Assembly: GCF_003390335.1 (NCBI RefSeq)
Contig: NZ_QUOU01000001.1
Location: forward strand, 1,674,001-1,738,000
DNA: 64,000 nt
DNA from: Thalassotalea euphylliae
GTDB taxonomy: Bacteria; Pseudomonadota; Gammaproteobacteria; Enterobacterales; Alteromonadaceae
Reading direction: 5' to 3'
Shown one piece after another: positions 18,275 through 26,142 of the stretch; positions within the stretch are counted from its first letter, which is position 1, and each line of letters opens with the position of its first letter. A program made the position numbers and the translations under genes. Below the pieces are notes generated by a model that saw only the letters and a program-made list of their open reading frames with translations, was not told where the DNA came from and made no database searches.

Positions 18275-18463
18275 TTACATTGCTAAAAGCCATTGTTGTT
18301 TAATGGCGCTTACTTCATCGACTTCGCGAGGGTTTAATACCGGCTCTGCTGAATCAAGTATTTGCAAACGTGTATTGATAAAGCGGCAATGCACGGGTTT
18401 GTCGCCTTGTAAGTCACCTTTTATTGAACCATAGGAGTCAAGGTAATTTAAAGCGCCACTCAT
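18275..18463 (-). CDS. Hypothetical protein, 62 residues, coupled to an upstream mini-ORF
   Basis: The ATG overlaps the stop of the preceding 31-codon frame (ATGA), a typical sign of translational coupling, and the stop lies 28 bases before the HAD hydrolase gene. The product is soluble, with the C-terminal stretch PVLNPREVDEVSAIKQQW that loosely recalls the tail of Nudix proteins, but there is no Nudix box. It may be a remnant or a genuine small protein. No function is assigned. Confidence 0.4.
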   Translation of the reverse strand: MSGALNYLDSYGSIKGDLQGDKPVHCRFINTRLQILDSAEPVLNPREVDEVSAIKQQWLLAM

Positions 18464-18555
18464 TTCTTGCGCTCCCGCATATAATTGACTGCTCTGTGAG
18501 CAAGCATCATCAACGATTCCAGCGTAAAGACAGAGAAAATAATTTTAGATTTCAT
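18460..18555 (-). CDS. Mini-ORF of 31 residues with a near-perfect ribosome site
   Basis: An ATG at 18555 follows AAGGAGGTGCG, the best Shine-Dalgarno match in this region. The frame is 31 codons long and ends in the ATGA overlap with the next small gene. The peptide starts MKSKIIFSVF, has a short hydrophobic middle and a very basic end (MRERKK). It could be a small membrane peptide or a leader that controls the next gene. The ribosome site and coupling are direct observations; function is not. Confidence 0.5.
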   Translation of the reverse strand: MKSKIIFSVFTLESLMMLAHRAVNYMRERKK

Positions 18556-18854
18556 CGCACCTCCTTATGCACTTTCTACTATGTAAAGGTACTACAGATT
18601 ACAAAAATGAGTAATAGTTTTAGAAAGTTAGGGACAGGGCGTAATTTACGGCAAGCCAATATTACTGAGCATTTCAGGAAGTTTGAGAGTTGAGGGAGTC
18701 GATAGATTAGTTGGCGCATTGTTGGCGCTAACTCTCAAACGGTGCGCACTTTGTGTCATTTTGAAAGTTGAATTCAAATATTCTTTTCATCTGTAACTTA
18801 CTACCACTACTGTTGCAACATGCTACAATCAATTTTGTTAGTTAGGAGAAACTT
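18556..18854. other. Intergenic region upstream of the antitoxin gene, with inverted repeat
   Basis: No gene was seen. GTTTGAGAGTT (18681-18691) and its complement AACTCTCAAAC (18730-18740) flank a 38-base segment in which TTGGCGC occurs twice. The arrangement may be an operator or remnant repeat at the edge of the accessory island. Confidence 0.4.
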
Positions 18855-19076
18855 ATGGCAACTGCAAGCATTAGGCTCGACCAAGACTTAGTAGAAAAAG
18901 CGAGTATCATGGCTAAAGCCCTGAATCGTACTACCCCAAAACAAATAGAACACTGGGCGAAAATAGGTGAAATGATGGAAGACAACCCTGATTTACCCTA
19001 CGAATTCGTGCGACAAGCAATAATTGCAAAGGCCGAAAAAGAAGCTGGAAAGCTTGAGACTTACGAGTTTGGCTAA
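18855..19076 (+). CDS. ParD-like antitoxin
   Basis: The 73-residue protein begins MATASIRLDQDLVEKA, a ribbon-helix-helix-like start, and continues with IEHWAKIGEMMEDNPDLPYEF. This is the pattern of the ParD-like antitoxin family (PF11903 type), which binds DNA through the N-terminal arm and neutralises a RelE/ParE-fold toxin encoded just downstream. A TTAGGAGA ribosome site precedes the ATG. Its end overlaps the toxin frame by a few bases, the normal operon layout. The antitoxin appears intact while the toxin does not. Confidence 0.85.
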   Translation: MATASIRLDQDLVEKASIMAKALNRTTPKQIEHWAKIGEMMEDNPDLPYEFVRQAIIAKAEKEAGKLETYEFG

Positions 19077-19284
19077 AATTACTCGCGTTTTACAAACTGC
19101 TAGCTTTAAGAAAGCAGCTAAGAAATTACACAAAAATCAAAAAGCTGACCTAGATAACGCTATACGCGAACTAATGATAGATCCTGAACTGGGAGAGCCG
19201 AAGAAAGGCGATTTGTCATTTATGCGTGTGTATAAATTCAGGATGGTAAAGCAACTAACTTGTACTAGTTCAGACCTGATCTAA
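19069..19284 (+). pseudogene. RelE/ParE-type toxin truncated by an insertion sequence
   Basis: The frame overlaps the antitoxin gene end and encodes a basic RelE/ParE-like toxin (ASFKKAAKKLHKNQKADLD, RELMIDPELGEPKKGDL, MRVYKFRMVKQLT). Intact members continue after the KQLT region with a hydrophobic strand and a final helix. Here the frame enters the insertion sequence at about 19261 and stops at 19284, so the last 20 or so residues are missing. The missing tail is not visible on the far side of the element either. The start codon is uncertain (TTG at 19054 or 19069). The toxin is probably inactive, leaving an orphan antitoxin. Confidence 0.7.
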
Positions 19285-20458
19285 CGATTACCAGTTTAGA
19301 ACGGGTGTCCGTCAGGTTAGTTTGAACTTAAATTCTTTTCAGTCCAAACCGATTTGCCATCAATGAGCGTTTCCATTGGCGTTCTGCCACAGCAGATTTT
19401 ACCCTGATGGGTTCGTTCATTGTTGTAGTATTCGAGCCATTCGTCCAGATCTTTTTGAAGCTCATCTAAGCTCATATACAAGCGTTTACGGAATGTTACT
19501 TGATAGAATTCCTGTAATATCGTTTTGTGGAAACGTTCACAGATACCGTTAGTTTGCGGTGATTTGACCTTTGTTTTTGTGTGATCGATATCGTTAATTG
19601 CCAAATACATTTGGTAATCGTGATTCTCGATTTTTCCACAGTATTCCGTGCCACGGTCAGTGAGAATACGTAGCATAGGAAGGTCATGAGATTCGAAGAA
19701 TGGCAACACCTTATCATTGAGCGTATCAGCCGCTGTAATCGGTGTTTTCATTGTATAAAGTTTAGCGAAAGCAACCTTCGAATAGGTATCAACAAACGTC
19801 TGCTGGTAGACACGGCCAACACCTTTAAGATTCCCCACGTAAAACGTGTCCTGTGATCCTAGATAACCGGGATGCGCGGTCTCTATTTCACCGCAAGCCT
19901 CATCGTCTAGCTTCTTGCGCTCAAGTGCCTGAACTTGGCTTTCGGTGAGTATAATGTTTTCTTTCGACACCTTGTCTTCTAGGGCTTTTAAGCGACCTTT
20001 GAAGTTGGCTAAGCCATGACGCAGCCAGACGGAACGAACACCACTGGGAGAGACGAAGATGCCTTGCTTGCGTAATTCATTACTCGCTCTGGTTTGCCCA
20101 TGGGCAGGATATTCGACCGCGTAATCAATAACAGCCAATTCAATCGCTTCATCGACTCGGTTTTTAACATTAGGTACTCGACGGTTTTGATTGAGTAAAG
20201 CTTCAACGCCACCTTCTTCATTTGCTTGTTGATAGCGATAAAACGTATCGCGAGATACACCCATCACTTTGCAAGCTTGCGTAATGTTACCTAATTCTTC
20301 GGCTAAGTTGAGTAAACCGACTTTGTGTTTAATGACAGGGTTGTTAGTATGAATCATGAGAGTTACCTCTTTGTTTAGTTTGGATTAGACACCCTTAAAC
20401 TAAACTGGTAACTCTCTCTTTTGAAAGTGAAATGTCAGATCAGATTGAAACTTCTATA
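19261..20458 (-). mobile_element. IS481-family insertion sequence, ends approximate
   Basis: A single-transposase element of about 1.2 kb. Two nested inverted pairs mark its ends: TTACCAGTTTAG (19288-19299) with CTAAACTGGTAA (20400-20411), together with GGGTGTC (19303-19309) and GACACCC (20388-20394); and further out CTGATCT (19276-19282) with AGATCAG (20437-20443), with weak similarity continuing to about 19261 and 20458. The left limit at a TGT exactly where toxin similarity stops is attractive for IS481. No clear target duplication is visible, and the genes on both sides are cut, suggesting an adjacent deletion. Confidence 0.7.
19317..20357 (-). CDS. IS481 family transposase
   Basis: The 346-residue protein has an N-terminal helix-turn-helix region (ITQACKVMGVSRDTFYRYQ, residues about 29-47), a winged-helix-like segment, and an rve-type DDE catalytic core. 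Within the core, TFVDTYSKVAFAKL gives the first Asp, LRILTDRGTEYCG the second, and QTNGICERFHKT contains the Glu. The end (YYNNERTHQGKICCGRTPMETL) is typical of IS481 transposases. The frame is intact, so the element may still be mobile. It lies between a truncated toxin gene and a truncated hypothetical gene. Confidence 0.92.
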   Translation of the reverse strand: MIHTNNPVIKHKVGLLNLAEELGNITQACKVMGVSRDTFYRYQQANEEGGVEALLNQNRRVPNVKNRVDEAIELAVIDYAVEYPAHGQTRASNELRKQGIFVSPSGVRSVWLRHGLANFKGRLKALEDKVSKENIILTESQVQALERKKLDDEACGEIETAHPGYLGSQDTFYVGNLKGVGRVYQQTFVDTYSKVAFAKLYTMKTPITAADTLNDKVLPFFESHDLPMLRILTDRGTEYCGKIENHDYQMYLAINDIDHTKTKVKSPQTNGICERFHKTILQEFYQVTFRKRLYMSLDELQKDLDEWLEYYNNERTHQGKICCGRTPMETLIDGKSVWTEKNLSSN

Positions 20459-20781
20459 AGTAGCCCAAGTAAGTCTTGAAATGCTATTAAAGCATCTAAA
20501 GATGATTCTGAAATGTTATTTTTGTATTTAGCTAACTTGCATTCTTTATAAGACTTCATTTCGAATTTGCATTCAAGGGTTTCAATTTTTATTTCTTTTT
20601 TTAGCTCGTGCTCGACAGTATATCTGTATTTATGGGAGTCTGACTCTATGGGCAAAGCCAAAGTAGATACGCTCATTAGAGATCCTAAATACAGCGTAGC
20701 AATTATAATAAATGCTTTGAAAAAACCTTTATATCCATCTTTACTGGTAATTTCTGTAATAGTAAAGTCAAAAACTTTCAC
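20440..20781 (-). pseudogene. Hypothetical single-pass membrane protein, 3' end cut by the insertion sequence
   Basis: From a GTG at 20781 (AAGGG upstream) the frame encodes about 113 residues: a short cytoplasmic start, one membrane segment (AFIIIATLYLGSLMSVSTLAL), then a charged, Lys/Glu-rich domain with two cysteines. The stop codon falls inside the inverted-repeat end of the insertion sequence, so the natural C-terminus is probably lost. An alternative GTG start lies at 20829. Codon use is AT-rich compared with the his genes. No family is recognised. Confidence 0.45.
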
Positions 20782-20931
20782 CGTGCCACCCTTAAAACAT
20801 AACAGCTTATTAGAAGGCAAAATGCGCACTTTTCACGTTTAGCTTTCAACACTTATTTAAAAAGGTGCGTACTCTAACTGATAGTAATTTTCTTTGCCAG
20901 TCAGTTACTTAACAAATCAGTAAAAGTATGT

Positions 20932-20962
20932 GGTAGAAGCGCGCAATTTGCGCGCTTCTACC
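20932..20962. repeat. Perfect 31-base palindrome downstream of the his operon
   Basis: GGTAGAAGCGCGCAA and its exact complement are separated by one base. It lies about 140 bases beyond the hisI stop and has no T run on either strand, so it is not a standard terminator; it may act as a 3' stabilising hairpin for the his transcript or be a small repeat. The surrounding 20782-21099 stretch holds no gene. Confidence 0.7.
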
Positions 20963-21099
20963 GAGGAAAGGAGAATTTAAGGGGGTATGTATATCAATAC
21001 CGTTTCTTGTCAGAGAGTATTGAAAATAAAACCTATAAGCTTTTGCTAGCTTACCTAGTCAATTTTACTCAGCAAGAATAGGCATAGTTTATCTAAAAC

Positions 21100-21720
21100 C
21101 TACTTACTATGACGCTGTTGAAGCACTTCCATTACTTCACTTAGCTCAACCCCTTTATCTTCCAGCAATACTAGCGTGTGGTAGAAAAGGTCGGCACATT
21201 CGCCAAGTAAGTCTTCTTTGGTTTCGGCAACGGCGGCAAGGGCAACTTCTACCCCTTCTTCCCCCACTTTTTGGGCAACTTTTGTAGTGCCTCTAGCGAG
21301 CAGGCGAGCAGTGTAGCTTTCTTCAACTGGGTCGTTTTTACGCTCACCAATAAAACGCTCTAAGTAAGATAGGAAGTTTTGCTGGCTGAGCTTTTCTTCA
21401 GGAAAACAAGAGTGATTACCTAGGTGACATGTTGGGCCATGCGGCACTGCTGCAATTAAAATAGAGTCTTGATCGCAATCGGCTAGCACTTGTTTAACGG
21501 CTAGCACGTTGCCAGAGCTTTCACCTTTCATCCACAGGCGTTGTTTTGAGCGGCTAAAGAAAGTGGCGTTGCCAGATTCTAAAGTCACTTTAAGCGCTTC
21601 TTGGTTCATAAAACCTTGCATTAACACGGCGCCAGTTGCGCTGTCTTGAATAATGGCTGGCAATAGGTTGTCCATTTTCTGCCACGCTAATTCATTAAAA
21701 TTTTCTAGAGTAACAATCAC
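21100..21720 (-). CDS. hisI: Bifunctional phosphoribosyl-AMP cyclohydrolase / phosphoribosyl-ATP pyrophosphatase
   Basis: The 206-residue fusion catalyses steps 2 and 3 of histidine synthesis. The N-terminal HisI cyclohydrolase part (about 1-115) has the zinc-site motif DCDQDSILI and the GPTCHLGNHSCF segment. The C-terminal HisE part (about 116-206) has the pyrophosphohydrolase acids in KVGEEGVEVALAA and GECADLFYH. It is the last gene of the operon, two bases after hisF. Length matches the enterobacterial HisIE. Confidence 0.96.
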   Translation of the reverse strand: MIVTLENFNELAWQKMDNLLPAIIQDSATGAVLMQGFMNQEALKVTLESGNATFFSRSKQRLWMKGESSGNVLAVKQVLADCDQDSILIAAVPHGPTCHLGNHSCFPEEKLSQQNFLSYLERFIGERKNDPVEESYTARLLARGTTKVAQKVGEEGVEVALAAVAETKEDLLGECADLFYHTLVLLEDKGVELSEVMEVLQQRHSK

Positions 21721-21722
21721 GC

Positions 21723-22496
21723 TTAAATCCTTATTTCTACATCGGCAGCTTTTAGTGTTTGTTTTAGCTCTGCCATGTCAATAATGCCTTTGTGGAATAC
21801 ACTGGCGGCGAGTGCGCCATCAACATCCGCTTGTTTAAATACGTCTGTGAAGTGGGCAATTTCACCCGCGCCACCGGAAGCGATTAGAGGGATATTGGCA
21901 ACCGAACGCGCTTTGCTTAGCTGGTCAATATCGTAACCTTGGCGCACGCCGTCTTGGTTCATGCAGTTTAAAACAATTTCACCAGCGCCCAGTTGTTGCA
22001 CCCGCTCAATCCAGTCAAAGGTTTGCCAGCTAGTTTTTTGGGTGCGGCTTTCATCGCCGGTAAATTGGTACACTTGGTAAGCGCCCGTTTCTTTGTCGAA
22101 ATAGCTGTCGATACCCACCACCACACATTGCACGCCAAAACGATCTGCTAAGCGTTCAATTAAACTTGGGTCTTGCAGGGCAGGGGAGTTAATGCTGATT
22201 TTATCGGCGCCCATCATTAAAATTTCACGCGCATCTTGTTCTGATTTAATACCACCTGCGACACAAAATGGAATGTCGATCACTTCGGCAATACGGCTTA
22301 CCCAGCTTTTATCGACTACGCGACCGTCAGAGCTGGCGGTAATATCGTAAAATACCAGTTCGTCGGCACCCGCTTCCGCGTATTTTTGCGCCAGCGGCAC
22401 AATATCGCCAATGATTTCGTGGTTACGGAATTTTACCCCTTTCACTACTTTGCCATCACGCACGTCAAGGCATGGAATAATACGTTTCGCTAGCAT
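21723..22496 (-). CDS. hisF: Imidazole glycerol phosphate synthase cyclase subunit HisF
   Basis: The 257-residue TIM barrel uses ammonia from HisH to close the imidazole ring, giving imidazole glycerol phosphate and AICAR. Catalytic aspartates are seen in IPCLDVRDGKVVKG (D11) and in LNCMNQDGVRQGYD. The phosphate-binding loops CVAGGIKSEQD and IASGGAGEIAH are present. Its ATG overlaps the stop of hisA by one base. It should form a heterodimer with HisH encoded two genes upstream. Confidence 0.97.
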   Translation of the reverse strand: MLAKRIIPCLDVRDGKVVKGVKFRNHEIIGDIVPLAQKYAEAGADELVFYDITASSDGRVVDKSWVSRIAEVIDIPFCVAGGIKSEQDAREILMMGADKISINSPALQDPSLIERLADRFGVQCVVVGIDSYFDKETGAYQVYQFTGDESRTQKTSWQTFDWIERVQQLGAGEIVLNCMNQDGVRQGYDIDQLSKARSVANIPLIASGGAGEIAHFTDVFKQADVDGALAASVFHKGIIDMAELKQTLKAADVEIRI

Positions 22497-23281
22497 TATT
22501 GTGCTCCTTGCGTAGCGCTGCTTTGGGTAAATTCAGCGCTGTTAAAGTCGTTCGGCCATAAGGCTAACGCTTCATCTAAGGTGAATTTACCCTCTAATAA
22601 TGAGCGACCTAGAATTACGCCACTTACGCCAGTGGGTTTAAGTGCTTCAATATCTGCTAACGAACCGATTCCGCCAGAAGCTTGCCATTGAATGCTAGGG
22701 TATTGGCTGCAAAGTTCGCTGTACATGCCAACATTGCTACCAGAAAGCGTGCCGTCTTTGCTGATGTCAGTACAAAGTACGTGAATTAAGCCTGCGGCTA
22801 GGTAGTCGTCTAACAATTCTTCAAGGTTAACGCCGCTGTCTTTAATCCAGCCGTGGGTTGGTAGCGTTTTGTTGCCTTGTTCATCAATTTTTACATCAAG
22901 CGCAAGTACAATTTTCTCGCCGCCAAATTCCACTAGCCATTCGCGTACTAGTTGCGGCTCTTTAATGGCAAGGCTGCCAATCACCACGCGATCTGCGCCC
23001 AACGCTAATAAATCGTCAACGTCTTGTTTTGAGCGCACGCCACCACCGACTTGAATAATCATGCTTGAGTGATTCACTAAGGTTTTTAGTAAGGTGAGTT
23101 GGCGTTTTGTGCTGTCTTTTGCGCCGTCTAAATCAACAAAGTGCATTACTTTTGCACCTGCTTGGGCATAGCTAGCTTGGCGCTCGGCGGCAGAGGTTTG
23201 GTAACTGGTTTTTTGCTCGTAGTCACCTTGGTATAGGCGAACCACTTCGCCGTTAATTAAATCAATTGCAGGGATCAGCAC
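22496..23281 (-). CDS. hisA: Phosphoribosylformimino-AICAR-phosphate isomerase HisA
   Basis: The product is a TIM-barrel isomerase that opens the ribose of ProFAR (step 4). Barrel signatures are LIPAIDLINGEVVRLYQGDY, QVGGGVRSKQD, TDISKDGTLSGSN and QASGGIGS. I set the start at the GTG at 23281, which gives the conserved N-terminus and has GGAGATG upstream. A longer open frame extends back into hisH but has no support. The C-terminus carries about 15 extra polar residues (Ser/Gln/Thr-rich) beyond the usual end. The start lies directly after the hisH stop. Confidence 0.95.
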   Translation of the reverse strand: MLIPAIDLINGEVVRLYQGDYEQKTSYQTSAAERQASYAQAGAKVMHFVDLDGAKDSTKRQLTLLKTLVNHSSMIIQVGGGVRSKQDVDDLLALGADRVVIGSLAIKEPQLVREWLVEFGGEKIVLALDVKIDEQGNKTLPTHGWIKDSGVNLEELLDDYLAAGLIHVLCTDISKDGTLSGSNVGMYSELCSQYPSIQWQASGGIGSLADIEALKPTGVSGVILGRSLLEGKFTLDEALALWPNDFNSAEFTQSSATQGAQ

Positions 23282-23282
23282 C

Positions 23283-23933
23283 TTACATCTCCAAAAAGTT
23301 TTTAATGATTTTGCTGCCGTTTGCGCCGGAGCGCTCAGGGTGGAACTGACAACCAACAAAATTGTCTTTAACAATCGCGGCTGAAAACGCGCTGCCGTAT
23401 TCACAGGACGCTGCCGTGTAATCACTCACTGGCGCGGCAAAGCTGTGCACGAAGTAGAAGTAATCACCGACATTGATGCCAGCAAATACGGGGTGGTCAA
23501 TCACTGACGTTAATGTGTTCCAGCCCATGTGGGGTAAACGCAGTCCGTTCGCTTCAAGTGGTGCAACTGAGGTGGGAATTAAATTTAAACAGTCGATAAT
23601 TTCCACGCCCTCATCCGAATCCGTTTTTGTGTGGCTCAGTGCTGAGCTTTCGCGAGAATCAGTGCACATTAACTGCATACCTAAACAAAAACCTAATACC
23701 GGTTGTTTTAACCCTTGTATACAGGCCACCAAGTTTTTCTCGCGAATGTTTTCCATCGCGTGCTTGGCATTACCGACACCGGGTAAAATCACTTTTTCTG
23801 TCGCTTTTATCTTGGTGACATCGTCAGTAATTTCGGCGTCAAAGCCTAAGCGCTTTATGGCAAATTTTACTGAGGAGAGATTGGCACAGCCAGTATCAAC
23901 AATGACAAAGCGGCTGTTTGTTTGCTCTGGCAT
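23283..23933 (-). CDS. hisH: Imidazole glycerol phosphate synthase glutaminase subunit HisH
   Basis: The 216-residue class I glutamine amidotransferase supplies ammonia to HisF. The catalytic triad is visible as the Cys in VLGFCLGMQLM and the His and Glu in GCQFHPERSG. The oxyanion region LPGVGNAKHAM is present. The ATG overlaps the stop of hisB by one base. About ten additional residues around SRESSALSHTKTDSDEG make a polar insertion in a surface loop. Confidence 0.97.
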   Translation of the reverse strand: MPEQTNSRFVIVDTGCANLSSVKFAIKRLGFDAEITDDVTKIKATEKVILPGVGNAKHAMENIREKNLVACIQGLKQPVLGFCLGMQLMCTDSRESSALSHTKTDSDEGVEIIDCLNLIPTSVAPLEANGLRLPHMGWNTLTSVIDHPVFAGINVGDYFYFVHSFAAPVSDYTAASCEYGSAFSAAIVKDNFVGCQFHPERSGANGSKIIKNFLEM

Positions 23934-25000
23934 TACAGTGCTCCTTTGGTGCTTGGTAATTCGCTACCTTGCACGGTAATGGCTTGGCGCAATGCACGGC
24001 CAAATACTTTAAATAAACTCTCTACTTGGTGGTGACAGTTACCTTCTGTTGTGGAAAGGTGCAAGGTTACCGCCATGCTGTCGGCCAATGAGCGGAAAAA
24101 GTGCGATACCATTTGCGTTGACATCGTACCAACGCGGCTGTCGGTAAAGTTAGCATCGAATTCAAGCCAAGGGCGGCCAGATAAATCAATCGCACATTCG
24201 GCTCGGCATTCATCCATCGGCAAGACAAAGCCAAAGCGACCAATTCCGCGCTTATCACCGAGTGCTTGTTTTAATGCACTGCCTAGCGCTAATGCGGTGT
24301 CTTCCACGCTGTGGTGTTCGTCGATGTGGTAATCGCCGTCTACTTTTACTGTTAGCGCAAAACCGCCGTGCGTTGAAATTTGCTCTAGCATGTGATCGAA
24401 AAAGCCGAGGCCAGTATTAATGCTATTGCCTGTACCATCAAGGTTAACGTCAATGGTGATATCAGTTTCTTTGGTGGTGCGAGTCACGGTTGCCTTGCGC
24501 GACTGGGTTAATAGCTGCTCGGCAATGGCGTCCCAGTTTAGGGTGTCACGGTTGTAGCGCAGCCCTTGAATCCCCATATTGGCCGCTAGCTGCATATCAG
24601 TTTCACGATCGCCAATCACATAAGAGTTAGCAAAGTTAACTTTACCTTGCTGCAAGTAGTCAGACACCATGCCAAGCTTTGGTTTGCGGCAGCTACAGTT
24701 GTCTTCTTCAAAGTGTGGGCATAACAATACATCGTCAAAAATCACCCCCTGTGAGGTGAAAAAATCCATCATTTTGTTGTGTGGCAAGTCAAAATCCGCT
24801 TGCGGGTAGCTGTCGGTGCCTAAACCGTCTTGGTTCGACACCATAACAAGGCGAAAGCCCTTCGCTTGTAAGGCAAGCAGTACAGGAATAACTTTTGGCT
24901 CAAAGACCAGTTTTTCTAGGGTATCGACCTGAAAATCTACTGGCGGTTCTTCAATTAACGTGCCGTCGCGATCGATAAATAAAATATTTTGTCCACTCAT
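23933..25000 (-). CDS. hisB: Bifunctional histidinol-phosphatase / imidazoleglycerol-phosphate dehydratase
   Basis: The 355-residue fusion is of the gammaproteobacterial type. The N-terminal HAD phosphatase (about 1-165) has motif I FIDRDGTLIEEP, the zinc-binding cluster CPHFEEDNCSCRKP and GDRETDMQLA, and removes phosphate from histidinol phosphate. The C-terminal IGPD (about 166-355) has the manganese-binding histidine clusters FFDHMLEQISTHGG, DEHHSVEDTA and EGNCHHQVESLFK. It catalyses steps 6 and 8. Its start overlaps the hisC stop by one base. Confidence 0.97.
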   Translation of the reverse strand: MSGQNILFIDRDGTLIEEPPVDFQVDTLEKLVFEPKVIPVLLALQAKGFRLVMVSNQDGLGTDSYPQADFDLPHNKMMDFFTSQGVIFDDVLLCPHFEEDNCSCRKPKLGMVSDYLQQGKVNFANSYVIGDRETDMQLAANMGIQGLRYNRDTLNWDAIAEQLLTQSRKATVTRTTKETDITIDVNLDGTGNSINTGLGFFDHMLEQISTHGGFALTVKVDGDYHIDEHHSVEDTALALGSALKQALGDKRGIGRFGFVLPMDECRAECAIDLSGRPWLEFDANFTDSRVGTMSTQMVSHFFRSLADSMAVTLHLSTTEGNCHHQVESLFKVFGRALRQAITVQGSELPSTKGAL

Positions 25001-26142
25001 TAATTTGTTTCCTGTACTGATAACGCAGAAGTATTTGTGACCAGATTTGTCATTGTTTTTTGTACTAAGTCCATCTCGCGCTTACTGCCAATAGAAATGC
25101 GTAGGCAGTTTTCCAATTGCAGTTGTTTTGATTGATCGCGAATTAATATGCCTTGCGCTTTTAGCCCGTCAAAAATTTCAGTTTTTAATGGCGTGCGAAA
25201 CAGCACAAAGTTGGCATCGCTGGCAAACACTTCATCGACCCAACTTTGCGTTTCTAACCAGCTAATTAGGCTTTGGCGAAGTATTTTTGTTTCTTCAACG
25301 CGCACTTTCATCAACTGTAAGTTATCACCAGTTAACGCTTGGCTGGCAATTTCTGCAACTGGCGCTGAAATAGGGTAAGGGGCGATCACTTTGCTTAGCA
25401 GCGTGATAATTTCTTTTGACGCCAGTGTAAAACCACAGCGTAAGCCGGCGAGCGCAAAGGCTTTAGAAAGCGTGCGTAGTACCACTAAATTAGGGTAGTC
25501 AGCTAACCAGCTTTGCGCTGAATCTTCGGGTGAAAATTCAATGTAAGCTTCATCCACCACGACTATGGCTTTGTCTTGTGCTGCATCTAGCACGGCTTTA
25601 ATTTGTGCTTTAGGTAGTAAGTTGCCCGTTGGGTTGCCCGGCGAACATAAAAATACAACGTTGACGTTATCAAGTTGCTCGATGATGCCGTCAACATCCA
25701 ACTGATTATTTACTTGTGGCACTTTAACAATACCTGCACCGTGGTTTTCAGCGCTAATGGCGTACATGCCGTATGTTGGCGGGCAGATTAAAATGCTGTC
25801 TTGATATGCCGTACAGAAGGTGCGAATAATCAATTCAATACCTTCGTCAGCCCCGCGTGTTGCCAGCAATTGCTCAACAGGTAAGCCGCTATAGTCGCTG
25901 TACGCTGCCATCAAGTTTTCTGGTTGAAAATCTGGGTAGCGGTTAATGCAATCGGCGCTTAGCTGGTATTTTCCGGGCCCCGAAGCTTCGTTTGCGTTTA
26001 ACCAAATTTTACTATTAAAGGCTTGCTTGCCATTAGCATCTGCATCTGCTTTTTGTAAGCGGCGTGCCGACTGATAGGGCACCATTTCGATAAGCTCAGC
26101 ACGTGCGAGCTTTTCTGCACTAGATAAACCTTTCGTTGCCAT
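25000..26142 (-). CDS. hisC: Histidinol-phosphate aminotransferase HisC
   Basis: The 380-residue PLP enzyme converts imidazole acetol phosphate to histidinol phosphate with glutamate as donor. The PLP lysine lies in LRTLSKAFALAGLRCGF, and SPGNPTGN and VVDEAYIEF are the fold-type I cofactor motifs. The N-terminus has about 15 extra residues compared with the shortest members (LSSAEKLARAELIEM). Stop and start codons overlap both neighbours by one base, so translation of hisD-hisC-hisB-hisH is tightly coupled. Confidence 0.97.
   Translation of the reverse strand: MATKGLSSAEKLARAELIEMVPYQSARRLQKADADANGKQAFNSKIWLNANEASGPGKYQLSADCINRYPDFQPENLMAAYSDYSGLPVEQLLATRGADEGIELIIRTFCTAYQDSILICPPTYGMYAISAENHGAGIVKVPQVNNQLDVDGIIEQLDNVNVVFLCSPGNPTGNLLPKAQIKAVLDAAQDKAIVVVDEAYIEFSPEDSAQSWLADYPNLVVLRTLSKAFALAGLRCGFTLASKEIITLLSKVIAPYPISAPVAEIASQALTGDNLQLMKVRVEETKILRQSLISWLETQSWVDEVFASDANFVLFRTPLKTEIFDGLKAQGILIRDQSKQLQLENCLRISIGSKREMDLVQKTMTNLVTNTSALSVQETN

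Noticed and set aside
18424..18693. 89-codon plus-strand frame opposite the two small coupled ORFs
   Set aside because: No ribosome site, poor composition for a protein, and it is antisense to frames that have a strong ribosome site and stop-start coupling.
18681..18740. Integron attC-like site next to the toxin-antitoxin pair
   Set aside because: An inverted repeat is present, but the core boxes (RYYYAAC and GTTRRRY) in proper arrangement are not, and no integrase or cassette series is seen.
22496..23425. HisA as a 309-residue protein with an N-terminal extension
   Set aside because: The extension overlaps hisH, has no relation to HisA, and the GTG at 23281 with GGAG upstream gives the conserved N-terminus.
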